From: Aquabacter sp. L1I39
GTDB lineage: Bacteria > Pseudomonadota > Alphaproteobacteria > Rhizobiales > Xanthobacteraceae
Assembly: GCF_017742835.1 (NCBI RefSeq)
Contig: NZ_CP072392.1
Coordinates: forward strand, 5,146,180 to 5,210,179
Length of the DNA stretch: 64,000 nt
Reading direction: 5' to 3'
Program-made: the position numbers and the translations under genes
In this document: positions 1-8,529 of the stretch, one piece after another
Position numbering within the stretch: the first letter of the stretch is position 1
How the letters are laid out: the number at the start of each line of letters is the position of its first letter
The notes under the pieces: model-generated
What the model was told of the DNA's origin: nothing
What the model saw: only the letters and a program-made list of their open reading frames with translations
Databases searched by the model: none

Positions 1-126
1 GCGCTTCTGCCGCCCATAAAGGGCGCGCTCGTCGCCCTTCAGTGGGCGCTGCGCATGCACGGTTTCGATCCCCTCAGCCCCGAACACGAGCCGGTCACGC
101 CGGCAGCACGGCCGAACGCACAATGA
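1..126 (+). CDS. DUF983-family protein, C-terminal fragment (5' end outside the window)
   Basis: The first reading frame is open from the window edge and encodes about 41 residues before a TGA. It begins ALLPPIKGALVALQWALR, which resembles the C-terminal end of DUF983 membrane proteins (a Pro-Leu-Lys/Ile-Lys-Gly-x-Leu-x-Ala-Leu-Gln stretch after the last transmembrane helix). The stop overlaps the ATG of the next gene by four bases (ATGA), so the two are probably translated together. DUF983 proteins have no defined biochemical role. The family call rests on a short C-terminal match from memory and on its position before a Nudix gene. Confidence 0.55.
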   Translation, partial: ALLPPIKGALVALQWALRMHGFDPLSPEHEPVTPAARPNAQ

Positions 127-857
127 CCGATCTCGCCCAACGCCTTACCGCCGCTGAACGGAAACAGGACTGGCCAAACGTGCGCCCGTCCGATGCTGCG
201 GCGCTGATCCTCCTAGATCGGTCCGGCCGCGAACCGAAGGTCCTGATGGGCCTGCGTCATCCCGGTCATCGCTTCATGCCGAATGTGTTCGTCTTTCCTG
301 GCGGACGGGTGGAAGCGACCGACCGCTCCATGCCGGTGTTCGGCATGCTGGACGCCGACAGCGACCGGCGGCTGGGGCAATCCGTGTCGCGGGCGAGCGT
401 GAGCCGTCCGCGCGCGCTGGCGGTGGCGGCCGTTCGCGAAATGTACGAAGAGACGGGCCTCCTTGTGGGAACCAAGGAGGCTGGCGCGCCCGAGGCCCCT
501 TCCGATGCATGGAAGGCGTTTTCGGAGCACGAAGTGTTCCCCAATCTCGAGGAACTGACCTTCGTGCTTCGCGCCATCACACCCCCGCGGCGCCCGAAGC
601 GCTTCGATACCCGCTTCTTCGCGGCGGATGTCAGCGCGGTGGGCGGACAGGTGGACGGCATGGTTGGGCCGCAATCCGAGCTTATCGAGACCCGCTGGCT
701 CACCTTCAAGGAGACGGAAGCCGCGGAACTGCCGACCATCACGCGCGTCATTCTCGATGAATTGCGCGCGCGGCTGGATGCGGGCTTCGGCCGCCATCTG
801 CCCGTGCCGTTCTACAGCATGCACCACGGAAAGTTCGTGCGCGCACTGCTGGACTAG
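123..857 (+). CDS. Nudix hydrolase with a split Nudix box
   Basis: This 244-residue protein should cleave a nucleoside diphosphate linked to another group; the substrate cannot be read from the sequence. The two halves of the Nudix box are visible: FPGGRVE at about residues 58-64 and REMYEETGLL at about 105-114. In the canonical G-x5-E-x7-REUxEExGU box these are adjacent; here about 30 extra residues separate them, as in NUDT19-type CoA diphosphatases. The metal-binding REMYEE glutamates are intact. I chose the ATG at 123 because it overlaps the upstream stop and removes a non-homologous 27-residue leader. An MFS gene follows after 15 bases, suggesting one transcript. Confidence 0.88.
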   Translation: MTDLAQRLTAAERKQDWPNVRPSDAAALILLDRSGREPKVLMGLRHPGHRFMPNVFVFPGGRVEATDRSMPVFGMLDADSDRRLGQSVSRASVSRPRALAVAAVREMYEETGLLVGTKEAGAPEAPSDAWKAFSEHEVFPNLEELTFVLRAITPPRRPKRFDTRFFAADVSAVGGQVDGMVGPQSELIETRWLTFKETEAAELPTITRVILDELRARLDAGFGRHLPVPFYSMHHGKFVRALLD

Positions 858-872
858 ACGAGGCCCCTTTTC

Positions 873-2048
873 ATGCATGCCCCTGCGCGGCCGCCGACCC
901 AGGCGAACCGCACCGCTTCCATTGCCGCTGCCATTTCCGCCGTGTCGGTGGTGGGCGTCGGCATAAGCCTGTCTATTCCCCTTCTCGCGCTCGAACTGGA
1001 ATCGCGCGGCATCTCCGGGACATGGATCGGGATCAACACGGCCGTCGCCGGCATCGCGACAATCGCGACGGCTCCCTTCATTCCTCAACTTGTGCGCAAG
1101 CTGGGCTGTCGCTGGCTGTTGACGCTGGCGATCCTCGTCACTGCGCTCAGCCTGCCGGCATTCAAGCTGGCGTCCCCCTTCATCCTGTGGTTCCCGCTGC
1201 GGTTCGCCCTCGGCGCATCCCTGTGCGTGCTGTTTGCGGTGAGCGAATTCTGGATCAATGCCGTGGCTCCGCCAGGACGGCGCGGGCTGGTGATGGGCAT
1301 CTACGCCACCGCCCTTTCCGTCGGCGCGGCCATCGGCCCAGCGATTCTCGGCCTGCTCGGGACGAAGGGCTGGGCACCCTATCTTGCCGGTGCCTGTGTG
1401 CTGTCGCTGGGGGTGGTGCCTATCCTCCTTGCGCGCGGCATGACGCCCGTGATCGGCGATGGAGACCATCACGGCGTGCTCGGCTTCGTGCGCCGCTCAC
1501 CCATCGCGACCCTGGCGGCGCTGATCTTCGGCGCCATCGAGACGGCGGTCATGAGCTTCCTGCCCCTCTATGGCGTGCGGCTTGGCATGTCCGACGCACA
1601 GGCCTCCTTGCTGCTGACCATCGCGGTGCTGGGCAATGTGGCGTTCCAGATTCCGCTGGGCATCGTGAGCGACCGAATCGATCGCCGCCTGCTCCTGCTT
1701 TTCTGCGCCAGCGTCGGCACCATTGGCGCGCTCACCCTGCCACACATGCCGGTGGATGGGGTGCCCTTTAAGATCGCCATCTTCCTCGTCACCGGCATTG
1801 TCGGCAGCCTCTATACGGTGGGCCTTGCCCATCTGGGCTCTCGCTTCCACGGCGCCGACCTTGCTGCGGCGAACGCGGCGTTCGTGATGCTTTATTCCAT
1901 CGGCCTCATCATCGGTCCGCCTTTGGTCGGCTTTGGCATGGACCTCTACGATCCCTACGGCTTCGCCTTGGTGATCGCGGGGATGCTCGGGGTCTATGTG
2001 GCCGTGGTGGCCGGCAGGCTCATGTTCATGGGCGCCTCGAAGGCTTGA
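873..2048 (+). CDS. Major facilitator superfamily transporter
   Basis: A 391-residue inner-membrane protein with about twelve hydrophobic segments, the usual MFS size. An MFS-like cytoplasmic loop with the charged run SDRIDRRL lies near residue 265, at the start of the second six-helix half, where the family's repeated loop motif is expected. It resembles sugar or drug efflux permeases of the YcaD/arabinose-efflux type, but the cargo cannot be inferred. It starts 15 bases after the Nudix gene, so the two are probably co-transcribed. It is followed by a 121-base spacer before rpmG. Confidence 0.85.
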   Translation: MHAPARPPTQANRTASIAAAISAVSVVGVGISLSIPLLALELESRGISGTWIGINTAVAGIATIATAPFIPQLVRKLGCRWLLTLAILVTALSLPAFKLASPFILWFPLRFALGASLCVLFAVSEFWINAVAPPGRRGLVMGIYATALSVGAAIGPAILGLLGTKGWAPYLAGACVLSLGVVPILLARGMTPVIGDGDHHGVLGFVRRSPIATLAALIFGAIETAVMSFLPLYGVRLGMSDAQASLLLTIAVLGNVAFQIPLGIVSDRIDRRLLLLFCASVGTIGALTLPHMPVDGVPFKIAIFLVTGIVGSLYTVGLAHLGSRFHGADLAAANAAFVMLYSIGLIIGPPLVGFGMDLYDPYGFALVIAGMLGVYVAVVAGRLMFMGASKA

Positions 2049-2169
2049 CATGCCGGCCGTTTTGAACGAATTTCCGCCACCACGAGCCGCCGCAAGGGCA
2101 GCGCGTCCGATTTTGTATTGCCGCGACCATAACCGGCTCGCGCGCCAGAGCGGCATCAGGGATTAGATC

Positions 2170-2337
2170 ATGGCCAAGGCTGCAACCATCAAGATCAAGC
2201 TTCTGTCCAGCGCGGACACGGGCGTGTTCTATGTGACCAAGAAGAATTCTCGCACCAAGACCGATAAGCTGGTGTTGAAGAAGTACGACCCGGTCGCCAA
2301 GAAGCACGTCGAGTTCCGGGAAACCAAGATCAAGTGA
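2170..2337 (+). CDS. rpmG: 50S ribosomal protein L33
   Basis: A 55-residue basic protein beginning [18 protein letters not shown], with the conserved segments FYVTKKNSR and FRETKIK. It matches the full length of bacterial L33, a small protein of the large ribosomal subunit near the E site. It contains no cysteine, so it is the zinc-independent (C-minus) form. A Shine-Dalgarno AGGGA sits seven bases before the ATG. A strong intrinsic terminator follows about 40 bases after the stop. Confidence 0.97.
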   Translation: MAKAATIKIKLLSSADTGVFYVTKKNSRTKTDKLVLKKYDPVAKKHVEFRETKIK

Positions 2338-2379
2338 TCTGGAGCGGCCTCATATAGGCTGCACCCGAAGCACGATTTT

Positions 2380-2408
2380 AGGGCGCCCTCGGGGCGCCCT
2401 TTTTGTTT
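2380..2408 (+). terminator. Intrinsic terminator after rpmG
   Basis: A perfect nine-base-pair GC-rich stem (AGGGCGCCC at 2380-2388 with GGGCGCCCT at 2392-2400) with a TCG loop is followed directly by TTTTGTTT. This is a textbook rho-independent terminator on the plus strand and ends the rpmG transcript. Confidence 0.93.
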
Positions 2409-2529
2409 GACCGGCCGTCACGCCTTATCCGCGTCCAAAAGCATCCTTGTGCCGCAAAAAAGTACGGCCGGGACAAAGCCCGGCCGCATCTGATTACCTG
2501 AAAGGAAGAAGCGAGCTTCCGGCCTCTGC

Positions 2530-3765
2530 TCAGAGGCCAGCCACATACTGGCTGGGATCCACCGGCTGGGAACCCTTGCGAATCTCGAAGTGCAGTTGCG
2601 GCGTGGTCACCCCACCCGTCTGCCCCGCCTTGGCGATGATCTGGCCCCGGCGAATGGTGTCGCCCTTCTTCACCATCAGCTCGCTGTTATGGGCATAGGC
2701 GGTGACATAGCCGTCGGCGTGCTTGATCAGCACCAGATTGCCGTAACCCTTCAGCTCGTTGCCGGCATAGGCGACAGTACCGTCCTCGGCAGCGCGCACA
2801 GCGGTGCCTTCCGGCACGGCGAAGTTCACGCCATCGTTGCGGGCACCGCCCGGCTTCGGCCCGAAGCCCGAGATGACGCGACCACGGACGGGGGCGCGGA
2901 ACTGCGGTCCCGAGCCGGGCGCACGGGGAGCGTCCTCTGCCTCTTCGGCGGCGGCGGTCTTGGTGGCGGTGGCCGTCGTCGACTTAGCGGGAGCGGCAGG
3001 AGCGGTGGCCGCTGCGATGGATGTGGGCGCGGCCGCCGCTGCGGGAGCCGGCGTAGCCGAGGCTGCGGGAACCGAACCAGGCTTTGTGGCGGGCTTAGCC
3101 GGCTGAAGCGTGGACGCCAGCGTGGGCGCGGCCTGAAGCGTCGGCGTTTGCGCAGGAATGGCAGGCGCAGGTTGGGACGCGGCCACCGGCGCGGGCGCAG
3201 TCACAACGGAGGGCTTAGCCGGAGTGGGCGCCGGGCGGATCTGAGCCAGATTGCCGGACGCACCCGGCGGCACGATCAGGGTCTGGCCCACGCGCAGCAT
3301 CGCATCCTGCGAAATGCCGTTGACGCTCGCCAGATGGGCCGGCGTGGTGTTGTAGCTGCGCGCGATGGAGGTCAAAGTCTCGCCACCCACAACCACATGG
3401 GTCGCACCGGCAGGCTGACGAGGCACCGAGGTGGAGCCATAGGGCGGCGCGGTATTGTAGGCAGCGGTGCCCGAAAGCGGCTGGGCTGCCGGCGCTGTCG
3501 GGGCGGCATAGGCGGTGGGCGGCGCGCCCGCCGCCACACCCAGCGGTTCGCCACCGATGGGAGCGGAATCCACGCGGCCAGTAGGAGCTGCGCCGAGCGA
3601 GCCGGTCACCTCTTGGGAAGCCACCTGCTGACCCGCAACGGGAGATGAGAGAGAGGCGAAGCGGGCAGAGTCGGAGCTGCAGGCCGCAAGCGCAGTTGAC
3701 AGCATTGCGGCAAAGGCAAGCTTTGCCAGGACGCTGGATCCGAGAGTCTTGCAGGAAGAAAGCAT
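2530..3765 (-). CDS. nlpD: LysM/M23 lipoprotein, NlpD/DipM-like murein hydrolase activator
   Basis: A 411-residue envelope protein. The N-terminus is a lipoprotein signal ending LSTALAAC, with the lipidated Cys at residue 29; this is why I start at 3765 rather than 96 bases further out. A LysM peptidoglycan-binding domain covers about residues 122-166 (GGETLTSIARSYNTTPAHLA). A long Ala/Pro/Thr-rich linker follows, then an M23/LytM domain at about 286-411. The LytM zinc ligands are degenerate: the usual HxGxD segment reads RNDGVNF and the terminal HxH reads QLHFE. It is therefore probably not an active peptidase but an EnvC/NlpD-like activator of amidases during cell separation. A position downstream of pcm is the classical nlpD context. 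Confidence 0.88.
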   Translation of the reverse strand: MLSSCKTLGSSVLAKLAFAAMLSTALAACSSDSARFASLSSPVAGQQVASQEVTGSLGAAPTGRVDSAPIGGEPLGVAAGAPPTAYAAPTAPAAQPLSGTAAYNTAPPYGSTSVPRQPAGATHVVVGGETLTSIARSYNTTPAHLASVNGISQDAMLRVGQTLIVPPGASGNLAQIRPAPTPAKPSVVTAPAPVAASQPAPAIPAQTPTLQAAPTLASTLQPAKPATKPGSVPAASATPAPAAAAAPTSIAAATAPAAPAKSTTATATKTAAAEEAEDAPRAPGSGPQFRAPVRGRVISGFGPKPGGARNDGVNFAVPEGTAVRAAEDGTVAYAGNELKGYGNLVLIKHADGYVTAYAHNSELMVKKGDTIRRGQIIAKAGQTGGVTTPQLHFEIRKGSQPVDPSQYVAGL

Positions 3766-3800
3766 GTGGCCGTACTCGCACGCTACGAACGTGGAGCGAG

Positions 3801-3831
3801 TTAAGGATGCCAACCGTAAACGGGCGCTTAA
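3801..3831 (-). promoter_or_regulatory. Candidate CtrA-type box upstream of nlpD-like gene
   Basis: Read on the minus strand, TTAA and TTTA are separated by exactly seven bases (GCGCCCG; plus-strand 3817-3831), one mismatch from the CtrA consensus TTAA-N7-TTAA. A further TTAA half-site lies at 3801-3804. The site is 50-65 bases before the nlpD start codon, a place where a cell-cycle regulator could act. The match is short and could be chance in a GC-rich genome, where TTAA is nevertheless uncommon. Confidence 0.35.
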
Positions 3832-3858
3832 ACGCAGCGGCATTGTGGCTTTTCCCCA

Positions 3859-3884
3859 CATCTGTTGCAGCGACGCAACAGATG
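3859..3884. repeat. Perfect inverted repeat between hydrolase and nlpD genes
   Basis: The arms CATCTGTTGC and GCAACAGATG (ten bases each) flank a six-base centre (AGCGAC). The repeat starts eight bases after the stop of the upstream hydrolase gene. No T-run follows in either direction, so it is not a standard intrinsic terminator. It may be an mRNA 3' hairpin or an operator. Confidence 0.6.
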
Positions 3885-3891
3885 GCCCGTC

Positions 3892-5187
3892 CTATTGAAG
3901 GGCGGGAGGCGTCGTGACGAGCTCTCCGGTGGAGCGCGCGGTGCTGCTGACGCTGGTGCCCAAATGCTCCACTTGCGCCCCAAGATTGTCGCGGGTCGCC
4001 GGGTCGAACACTGCCACCGGCGCGGAAATGACGACGCCAGCGGCCGTTCCGATGCTGGAGGCCGCTCCCGCCGTCACCTGAATGATGCGGTCGCCTATGC
4101 CCTCGCGCCCATCGGTCATGACCTGCCCCTGCGCGAGGCGCGCGCCGATCATCTGCACCACGTCCGGGCTTTCGGCGAACTTGCCGTGATTGAGCTGGTC
4201 ACCGGTGTTCAGCTTGGTCAGGTCCAGGACGGTAATCTTGTTGGTGATGAATTCCGAACGGTAGGGCTCGCTCTCCGGATCCACTTGCCCGAGCCGGGCG
4301 ACCCCGCCCCAGACCTGCTTGGACACTTGCAGCGCGCGGTCATCCTGCGAGACGAAGATCGTCAGGTTTGGACGCGGGCGCCCGAGATCGGCGAGTTGGG
4401 TGCGGAAAATGTCCACGTCCACATCCGGCGCGGCGAGCATCACATTTTTGATCTTGGGGTAGACTCGCTTGTTGCGGATGGCCATCTGGCGCAGTGACTC
4501 CAGCGTCACCCAATTGCCCATGGAATGGGCGAGGATGGAGATTTCCCCCACATTCGGGTCCGTGGCGAGGAGGGTGAGCAGCTTTTCCAGGGCATCGCGG
4601 GAATAGCTGGCGCTTTCCCGGTCATAGCCATAAGCGAGGAGATTTCCGCGGGACGGCCAGGTGAAGAGCACGGGCACCACGTCGGCACGGGAATCGTGGA
4701 CGATCTGAGCGAAGCGGAAGACCGCATCCTCGAAGCGATTATTGTAGCCGTGGATGAAGACCAGGACCTGCCGGCGGGGCGTCCGCGCGATCCGGCGGTC
4801 AAACCACTGCCGCGCAACCTTGCTATCCACCACGTCAGCCCGCAAGGTGACGAAATCGGTTGCCGGATTGCCGGGCACCGATTTCGGCCATTGGACGTCG
4901 CCGATCTTGCGGGCGCTGTCGGGGGGAATGGAAACTGTGATCTCGGCAAAAGAGGGATCGGTGCCCCGCTCTCCCGAATACATGTCCAGCCCCTTGGAGC
5001 GGGCGCGGGTGGTGGCAACAATCATTTCGACGGTGCTGGCGCCCGGGACCGTGGCCTCCACCGGGACCAGCACGCCAGGCGGCCTCCCGCCGCAGGCGGC
5101 GAGGAACAGGGGCAACAGCATCAACGCAAGAGCGCGATAAGCCCGAGGGCCGGTGCAGCATTTCAAGGCATAACGCTCCGACAGCAC
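3892..5187 (-). CDS. DUF900 alpha/beta-hydrolase lipoprotein
   Basis: A 431-residue predicted lipoprotein with a signal ending LFLAAC (Cys 32). The body is an alpha/beta-hydrolase of the DUF900 esterase-like family: an oxyanion-hole segment FIHGYNN near residues 145-150 and a nucleophile elbow LAHSMGN with Ser 222. A later DVDVD segment and a His in QLNHGKF are candidates for the acid and base of the triad. The substrate is unknown. It lies between pcm (107-base spacer) and the nlpD-like gene on the same strand, so it has been added to a normally adjacent pair and may act in the same envelope compartment. An inverted repeat follows its stop. Confidence 0.82.
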   Translation of the reverse strand: MLSERYALKCCTGPRAYRALALMLLPLFLAACGGRPPGVLVPVEATVPGASTVEMIVATTRARSKGLDMYSGERGTDPSFAEITVSIPPDSARKIGDVQWPKSVPGNPATDFVTLRADVVDSKVARQWFDRRIARTPRRQVLVFIHGYNNRFEDAVFRFAQIVHDSRADVVPVLFTWPSRGNLLAYGYDRESASYSRDALEKLLTLLATDPNVGEISILAHSMGNWVTLESLRQMAIRNKRVYPKIKNVMLAAPDVDVDIFRTQLADLGRPRPNLTIFVSQDDRALQVSKQVWGGVARLGQVDPESEPYRSEFITNKITVLDLTKLNTGDQLNHGKFAESPDVVQMIGARLAQGQVMTDGREGIGDRIIQVTAGAASSIGTAAGVVISAPVAVFDPATRDNLGAQVEHLGTSVSSTARSTGELVTTPPALQ

Positions 5188-5293
5188 CGCCCGGACCAGC
5201 CGGGCGCACCCCCGAAGGTTCGATAGCGAAGCCCGCTCGCGGTTTCAATGCATAAGGCCATCCTCGCCCGCGCCTCGTCACCCAGGGGCAAGG

Positions 5294-5950
5294 CTAGAGA
5301 ATCCCGGCGAGCCCGGGCGTGAGCGGTGCAAACCGCACCGGCATCAAGGCGGTGCCGGACAGGCCCGAGGGGGTCTTCACAAAGCGCATGAGCGTCTGGA
5401 TACCGTCCGCATCGCCGATGGGGGCGACCAGCACGCCCTCGGGCCGCAATTGCGCCACGAGGCCTTCCGGAACCGCCCGCACGGAGGCCGTCACCAGGAT
5501 GCGATCATAGGGGGCACGCACCGCAAGCCCGGATCGCCCATCGGCATGAAAGGCGGACACGTTGTGGAGAGAGAGCACGCCGAAACGCACCTGCGCCTCC
5601 ACCACCAGGCCGCAATAGCGATCAAGTGTAACCACTTCGGAGGCAAGCTGGGACAGAACGGCAGCGTGATAGCCGGAGCCTGTTCCCACCTCCAAGACCC
5701 GATGGGCAGCATTCACGCTGAGCGCCTCGGTCATGGTCGCCACCACCGTGGGCTGGGACATGGTCTGGCCGCAGGCAATGGGGAGTGCCACATCGAGATA
5801 GGCAAGCGGTCGCAAGGCCGGGTCCACGAATAGCGCGCGCGGCACCAGCTCCATGGCGCGCAGCACCATGACGCTCTGCACCCCGCGATGACGCAGGCCG
5901 AGCACGAAGGCCGCGCGCTCCCTCTTCTCGGCCTCGGAATCCGTCATCAT
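5294..5950 (-). CDS. pcm: Protein-L-isoaspartate O-methyltransferase
   Basis: A 218-residue SAM-dependent methyltransferase that repairs isoaspartyl residues in damaged proteins. The SAM-binding motif I VLEVGTGSGYHA is at about residues 85-96, and the PCMT signature ACGQTMSQP is at about 59-67. I start at the ATG at 5950 because AAGGAG lies five bases upstream; a start 21 bases further out lacks this. The gene is divergent from recG with about 100 bases between the starts. The usual partner surE is not present next to it. Confidence 0.92.
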   Translation of the reverse strand: MMTDSEAEKRERAAFVLGLRHRGVQSVMVLRAMELVPRALFVDPALRPLAYLDVALPIACGQTMSQPTVVATMTEALSVNAAHRVLEVGTGSGYHAAVLSQLASEVVTLDRYCGLVVEAQVRFGVLSLHNVSAFHADGRSGLAVRAPYDRILVTASVRAVPEGLVAQLRPEGVLVAPIGDADGIQTLMRFVKTPSGLSGTALMPVRFAPLTPGLAGIL

Positions 5951-6049
5951 GCCCACTCCTTGCAGGCGCAAGCCTAGCAGGATTTCGACGCAGCCGTCGC
6001 CGGCGCCTGCCCCTTGCGCAGGGAAAGGCGCTCGGTCACCTTCCCCGCC

Positions 6050-8143
6050 ATGCGCCCCACCCTTCTCGACCCCCTGTTCGCGCCGATCACCGCCCTCAAG
6101 GGCATTGGTCCGAAGCTAGAGCGCCCGTTTGCCCGCCTGCTGAACAGGGACGCTCCGCGGGTGCTCGATCTCCTCTTCCATATGCCGTCGAGCTTCGTCG
6201 ACCGTCGTGCCCGCCCGACCATTGCCGATGCAATTCCAGAGACCGACGTGACGCTGAAGGTGACGGTGGAAGCCCATTATCCCCCGGCCCCAGGTCGGCG
6301 CGCGCCCCATCGCACCCTGGTGGCGGACCAGACCGGTGACCTCACGGTGGTGCATTTCAACGTCGAGGCCGGCCGCATCGAGCGCCTGTTGCCGCTCGGG
6401 GCAACGCGCTGGCTCTGCGGGCGGATTTCGCTGTTCGACGGAATGCGCCAGATGGCCCATCCCGACCGCATCTTGGACGAAGCGGGCTTCGCGAAGCTGC
6501 CGGCGATCGAACCGGTCTATCCATTGGTGGAGGGGCTCGCGGGCGGCTATGTGCGCCGTGCGCTGGACGGCGCCCTGGCCCGCATCCCCGCTCTGCCGGA
6601 ACTGCTCCCCGCCGCGCTCGTCGCAGCGCAGGGCTGGCCGGACTTCGCGACCGCCCTCGCGCGCCTGCACCACCCAAAGAATCCCATCGATGCGCTGCCT
6701 TCCGGCGCGCCTTGGCGGCGCCTGGCTTTCCAGGAATTGCTGGCGCATCAGATCACCCTTGCCCTGGTGCGCAGCCGCCAGAGCCGGGCGGGCGGGCGGT
6801 CCAGCGTGGGCGACGGGCGGCTGACGCGCCAAATCCTCGCCGCCCTGCCTTTCGCGCTCACCGAGGCCCAGGGCCAGGCACTCGCGCAAATCCGCGCCGA
6901 CATCCGCTCCGACAAGGCGATGCTGCGGCTGCTTCAGGGGGATGTGGGTTCCGGCAAGACAGTGGTGGGCCTCCTGGCGGCGGCCGAGGTCGCGGAGGCG
7001 GGTCGACAGACCGCGCTCATGGCTCCCACCGAAATCCTCGCCCGCCAGCATTACGAGACCATCGCACCCATCGCCGCTGCTGCGGGCCTCGCCACAGCCG
7101 TTCTGACCGGGCGCGAGAAGGGACGTGCCCGAGAGGTGATTCTCAAGGATCTGGCGGAGGGGCGGACGCATCTGGTCGTAGGCACTCACGCCTTGATCCA
7201 GCCGGACGTGGTCTTCGCCGACCTCGCGCTTGCCATCGTGGACGAGCAGCATCGCTTCGGCGTGGAGCAACGCCTCTCGCTGGCCCGCAAGGGGCCGGCC
7301 ACCGACATGCTGCTGATGACGGCCACGCCAATTCCCCGCACGCTGGTTCTCACGCTCTTTGGTGACATGGACCACAGCGAACTGCGCCAGAAACCACCCG
7401 GGCGGCAGCCCGTGGACACCCGCGCCGTCTCGCTTGATCGCCTGGACGAAGTGGTCCACGGCCTTGGCCGCGCGCTGCGGGCAGGGGCGCAGGTCTATTG
7501 GATCTGCCCTTTGGTGGAGGAGAGCGACGTCTCTGACCTCGCCGCCGCCAGCGAACGGGCCGAAACCCTGCGCCAGGTGTTCGGCGACACCGTCGGCCTG
7601 GTCCATGGCCGGATGAGCGGGGCCGAGAAGGACAAGGTCATGGCCCGCTTCCAGAGCGGCGAACTTCGCGTGCTGGTGGCAACCACGGTGGTCGAGGTGG
7701 GGGTGAACGTGCCCAGTGCCACGTTGATGGTCATCGAACATGCGGAGCGGTTCGGTCTTGCCCAGTTGCATCAGTTGCGTGGTCGCGTGGGGCGCGGCAG
7801 CAAGGCGTCCACCTGCCTCCTACTCTATCGCGGGCCTTTGAGCGAAACCGCCAAGGCGCGCCTTGCCATTCTGCGCGAGAGCGAGGACGGGTTTGCCATC
7901 GCTGAGGAGGACCTGCGCCTGCGCGGCGAGGGTGATGTGCTCGGCACCCGCCAGAGCGGCTTTCCCGGCTTCGGCATCGCCCGGCTGGAGATGCATGCGG
8001 ACCTGGTGGCCACCGCGCGGGCGGTGGCACACGAGACGGTCCAGGCGGATCCGGAGCTCGAATCCCCTGCCTCCATGCCCATGCGCCTGCTGCTCCACCT
8101 GCACGACAGCAACGCAACGATGCGCTTGCTCTCGGCGGGATGA
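6050..8143 (+). CDS. recG: ATP-dependent DNA helicase RecG
   Basis: A 697-residue superfamily 2 helicase that regresses stalled forks and processes branched DNA. The N-terminal wedge/OB region covers about residues 1-200. The helicase core has Walker A GDVGSGKT (297-304), a DEQH box (398-401), TATPIPRTL and a C-terminal QLRGRVGRG motif VI region. Length and motif order match the family. I chose the ATG at 6050 (MRPTLLDPLFAPITALKGIG); twelve codons further out are open but unlike the family. The stop overlaps the next gene by four bases. Confidence 0.96.
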   Translation: MRPTLLDPLFAPITALKGIGPKLERPFARLLNRDAPRVLDLLFHMPSSFVDRRARPTIADAIPETDVTLKVTVEAHYPPAPGRRAPHRTLVADQTGDLTVVHFNVEAGRIERLLPLGATRWLCGRISLFDGMRQMAHPDRILDEAGFAKLPAIEPVYPLVEGLAGGYVRRALDGALARIPALPELLPAALVAAQGWPDFATALARLHHPKNPIDALPSGAPWRRLAFQELLAHQITLALVRSRQSRAGGRSSVGDGRLTRQILAALPFALTEAQGQALAQIRADIRSDKAMLRLLQGDVGSGKTVVGLLAAAEVAEAGRQTALMAPTEILARQHYETIAPIAAAAGLATAVLTGREKGRAREVILKDLAEGRTHLVVGTHALIQPDVVFADLALAIVDEQHRFGVEQRLSLARKGPATDMLLMTATPIPRTLVLTLFGDMDHSELRQKPPGRQPVDTRAVSLDRLDEVVHGLGRALRAGAQVYWICPLVEESDVSDLAAASERAETLRQVFGDTVGLVHGRMSGAEKDKVMARFQSGELRVLVATTVVEVGVNVPSATLMVIEHAERFGLAQLHQLRGRVGRGSKASTCLLLYRGPLSETAKARLAILRESEDGFAIAEEDLRLRGEGDVLGTRQSGFPGFGIARLEMHADLVATARAVAHETVQADPELESPASMPMRLLLHLHDSNATMRLLSAG

Positions 8144-8526
8144 AGGTTCAAACGACACACATGCAAGTGCTATGGCAGAGGACCCTGTTCGGGGTCGGCG
8201 TGCTGTTCCTGATCATTGGGGCCATCGGCATGGTGGTGCCGATGCTGCCGGGAACCGTGTTCCTGATTCTTGCCGCCTGGTGCTTCGCCCGTTCCTCACC
8301 CCGTTTCGAGGCGTGGCTGCTGAACCACCGTTATCTCGGCCCGAGCGTTCGCCGCTGGCAGGAGACGGGCGCCATACCCTTGCCCGTCAAGCTGCTCGCC
8401 CTGACTAGCTTTGTCGGCACCTGGACGGGCTCGTGGTATTTCGGCGCACCCGAGGCCGTTCTGATCGGCCTCGGTCTCCTGTTCGCAGCCCTGGCGGTCT
8501 TCATGATCACCCGGCCGAACGAATGA
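8140..8526 (+). CDS. DUF454 (YbaN-like) inner-membrane protein
   Basis: A 128-residue protein with three to four hydrophobic helices and the family pattern GxxGMVVPMLPGTVFLILAAWCFARSSPR followed by a polar HRYLGP segment. It matches DUF454/YbaN, a family of unknown function. The ATG overlaps the recG stop (ATGA), implying translational coupling. It converges on glmS with only three bases between the stop codons. Confidence 0.85.
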   Translation: MKVQTTHMQVLWQRTLFGVGVLFLIIGAIGMVVPMLPGTVFLILAAWCFARSSPRFEAWLLNHRYLGPSVRRWQETGAIPLPVKLLALTSFVGTWTGSWYFGAPEAVLIGLGLLFAALAVFMITRPNE

Positions 8527-8529
8527 GAT

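Noticed and set aside
213..1472. Long antisense reading frames over the Nudix and MFS genes
   Set aside because: Typical high-GC shadow frames with biased Arg/His/Gly composition and no recognisable domain; the same applies to the other long antisense frames over recG, glmS, glmU, ndvB, gltA, dnaE and nuoG.
2941..3240. Ala/Pro-repeat region in the nlpD-like gene as a DNA repeat
   Set aside because: It encodes the flexible linker of the LysM/LytM protein; there is no exact tandem DNA unit.
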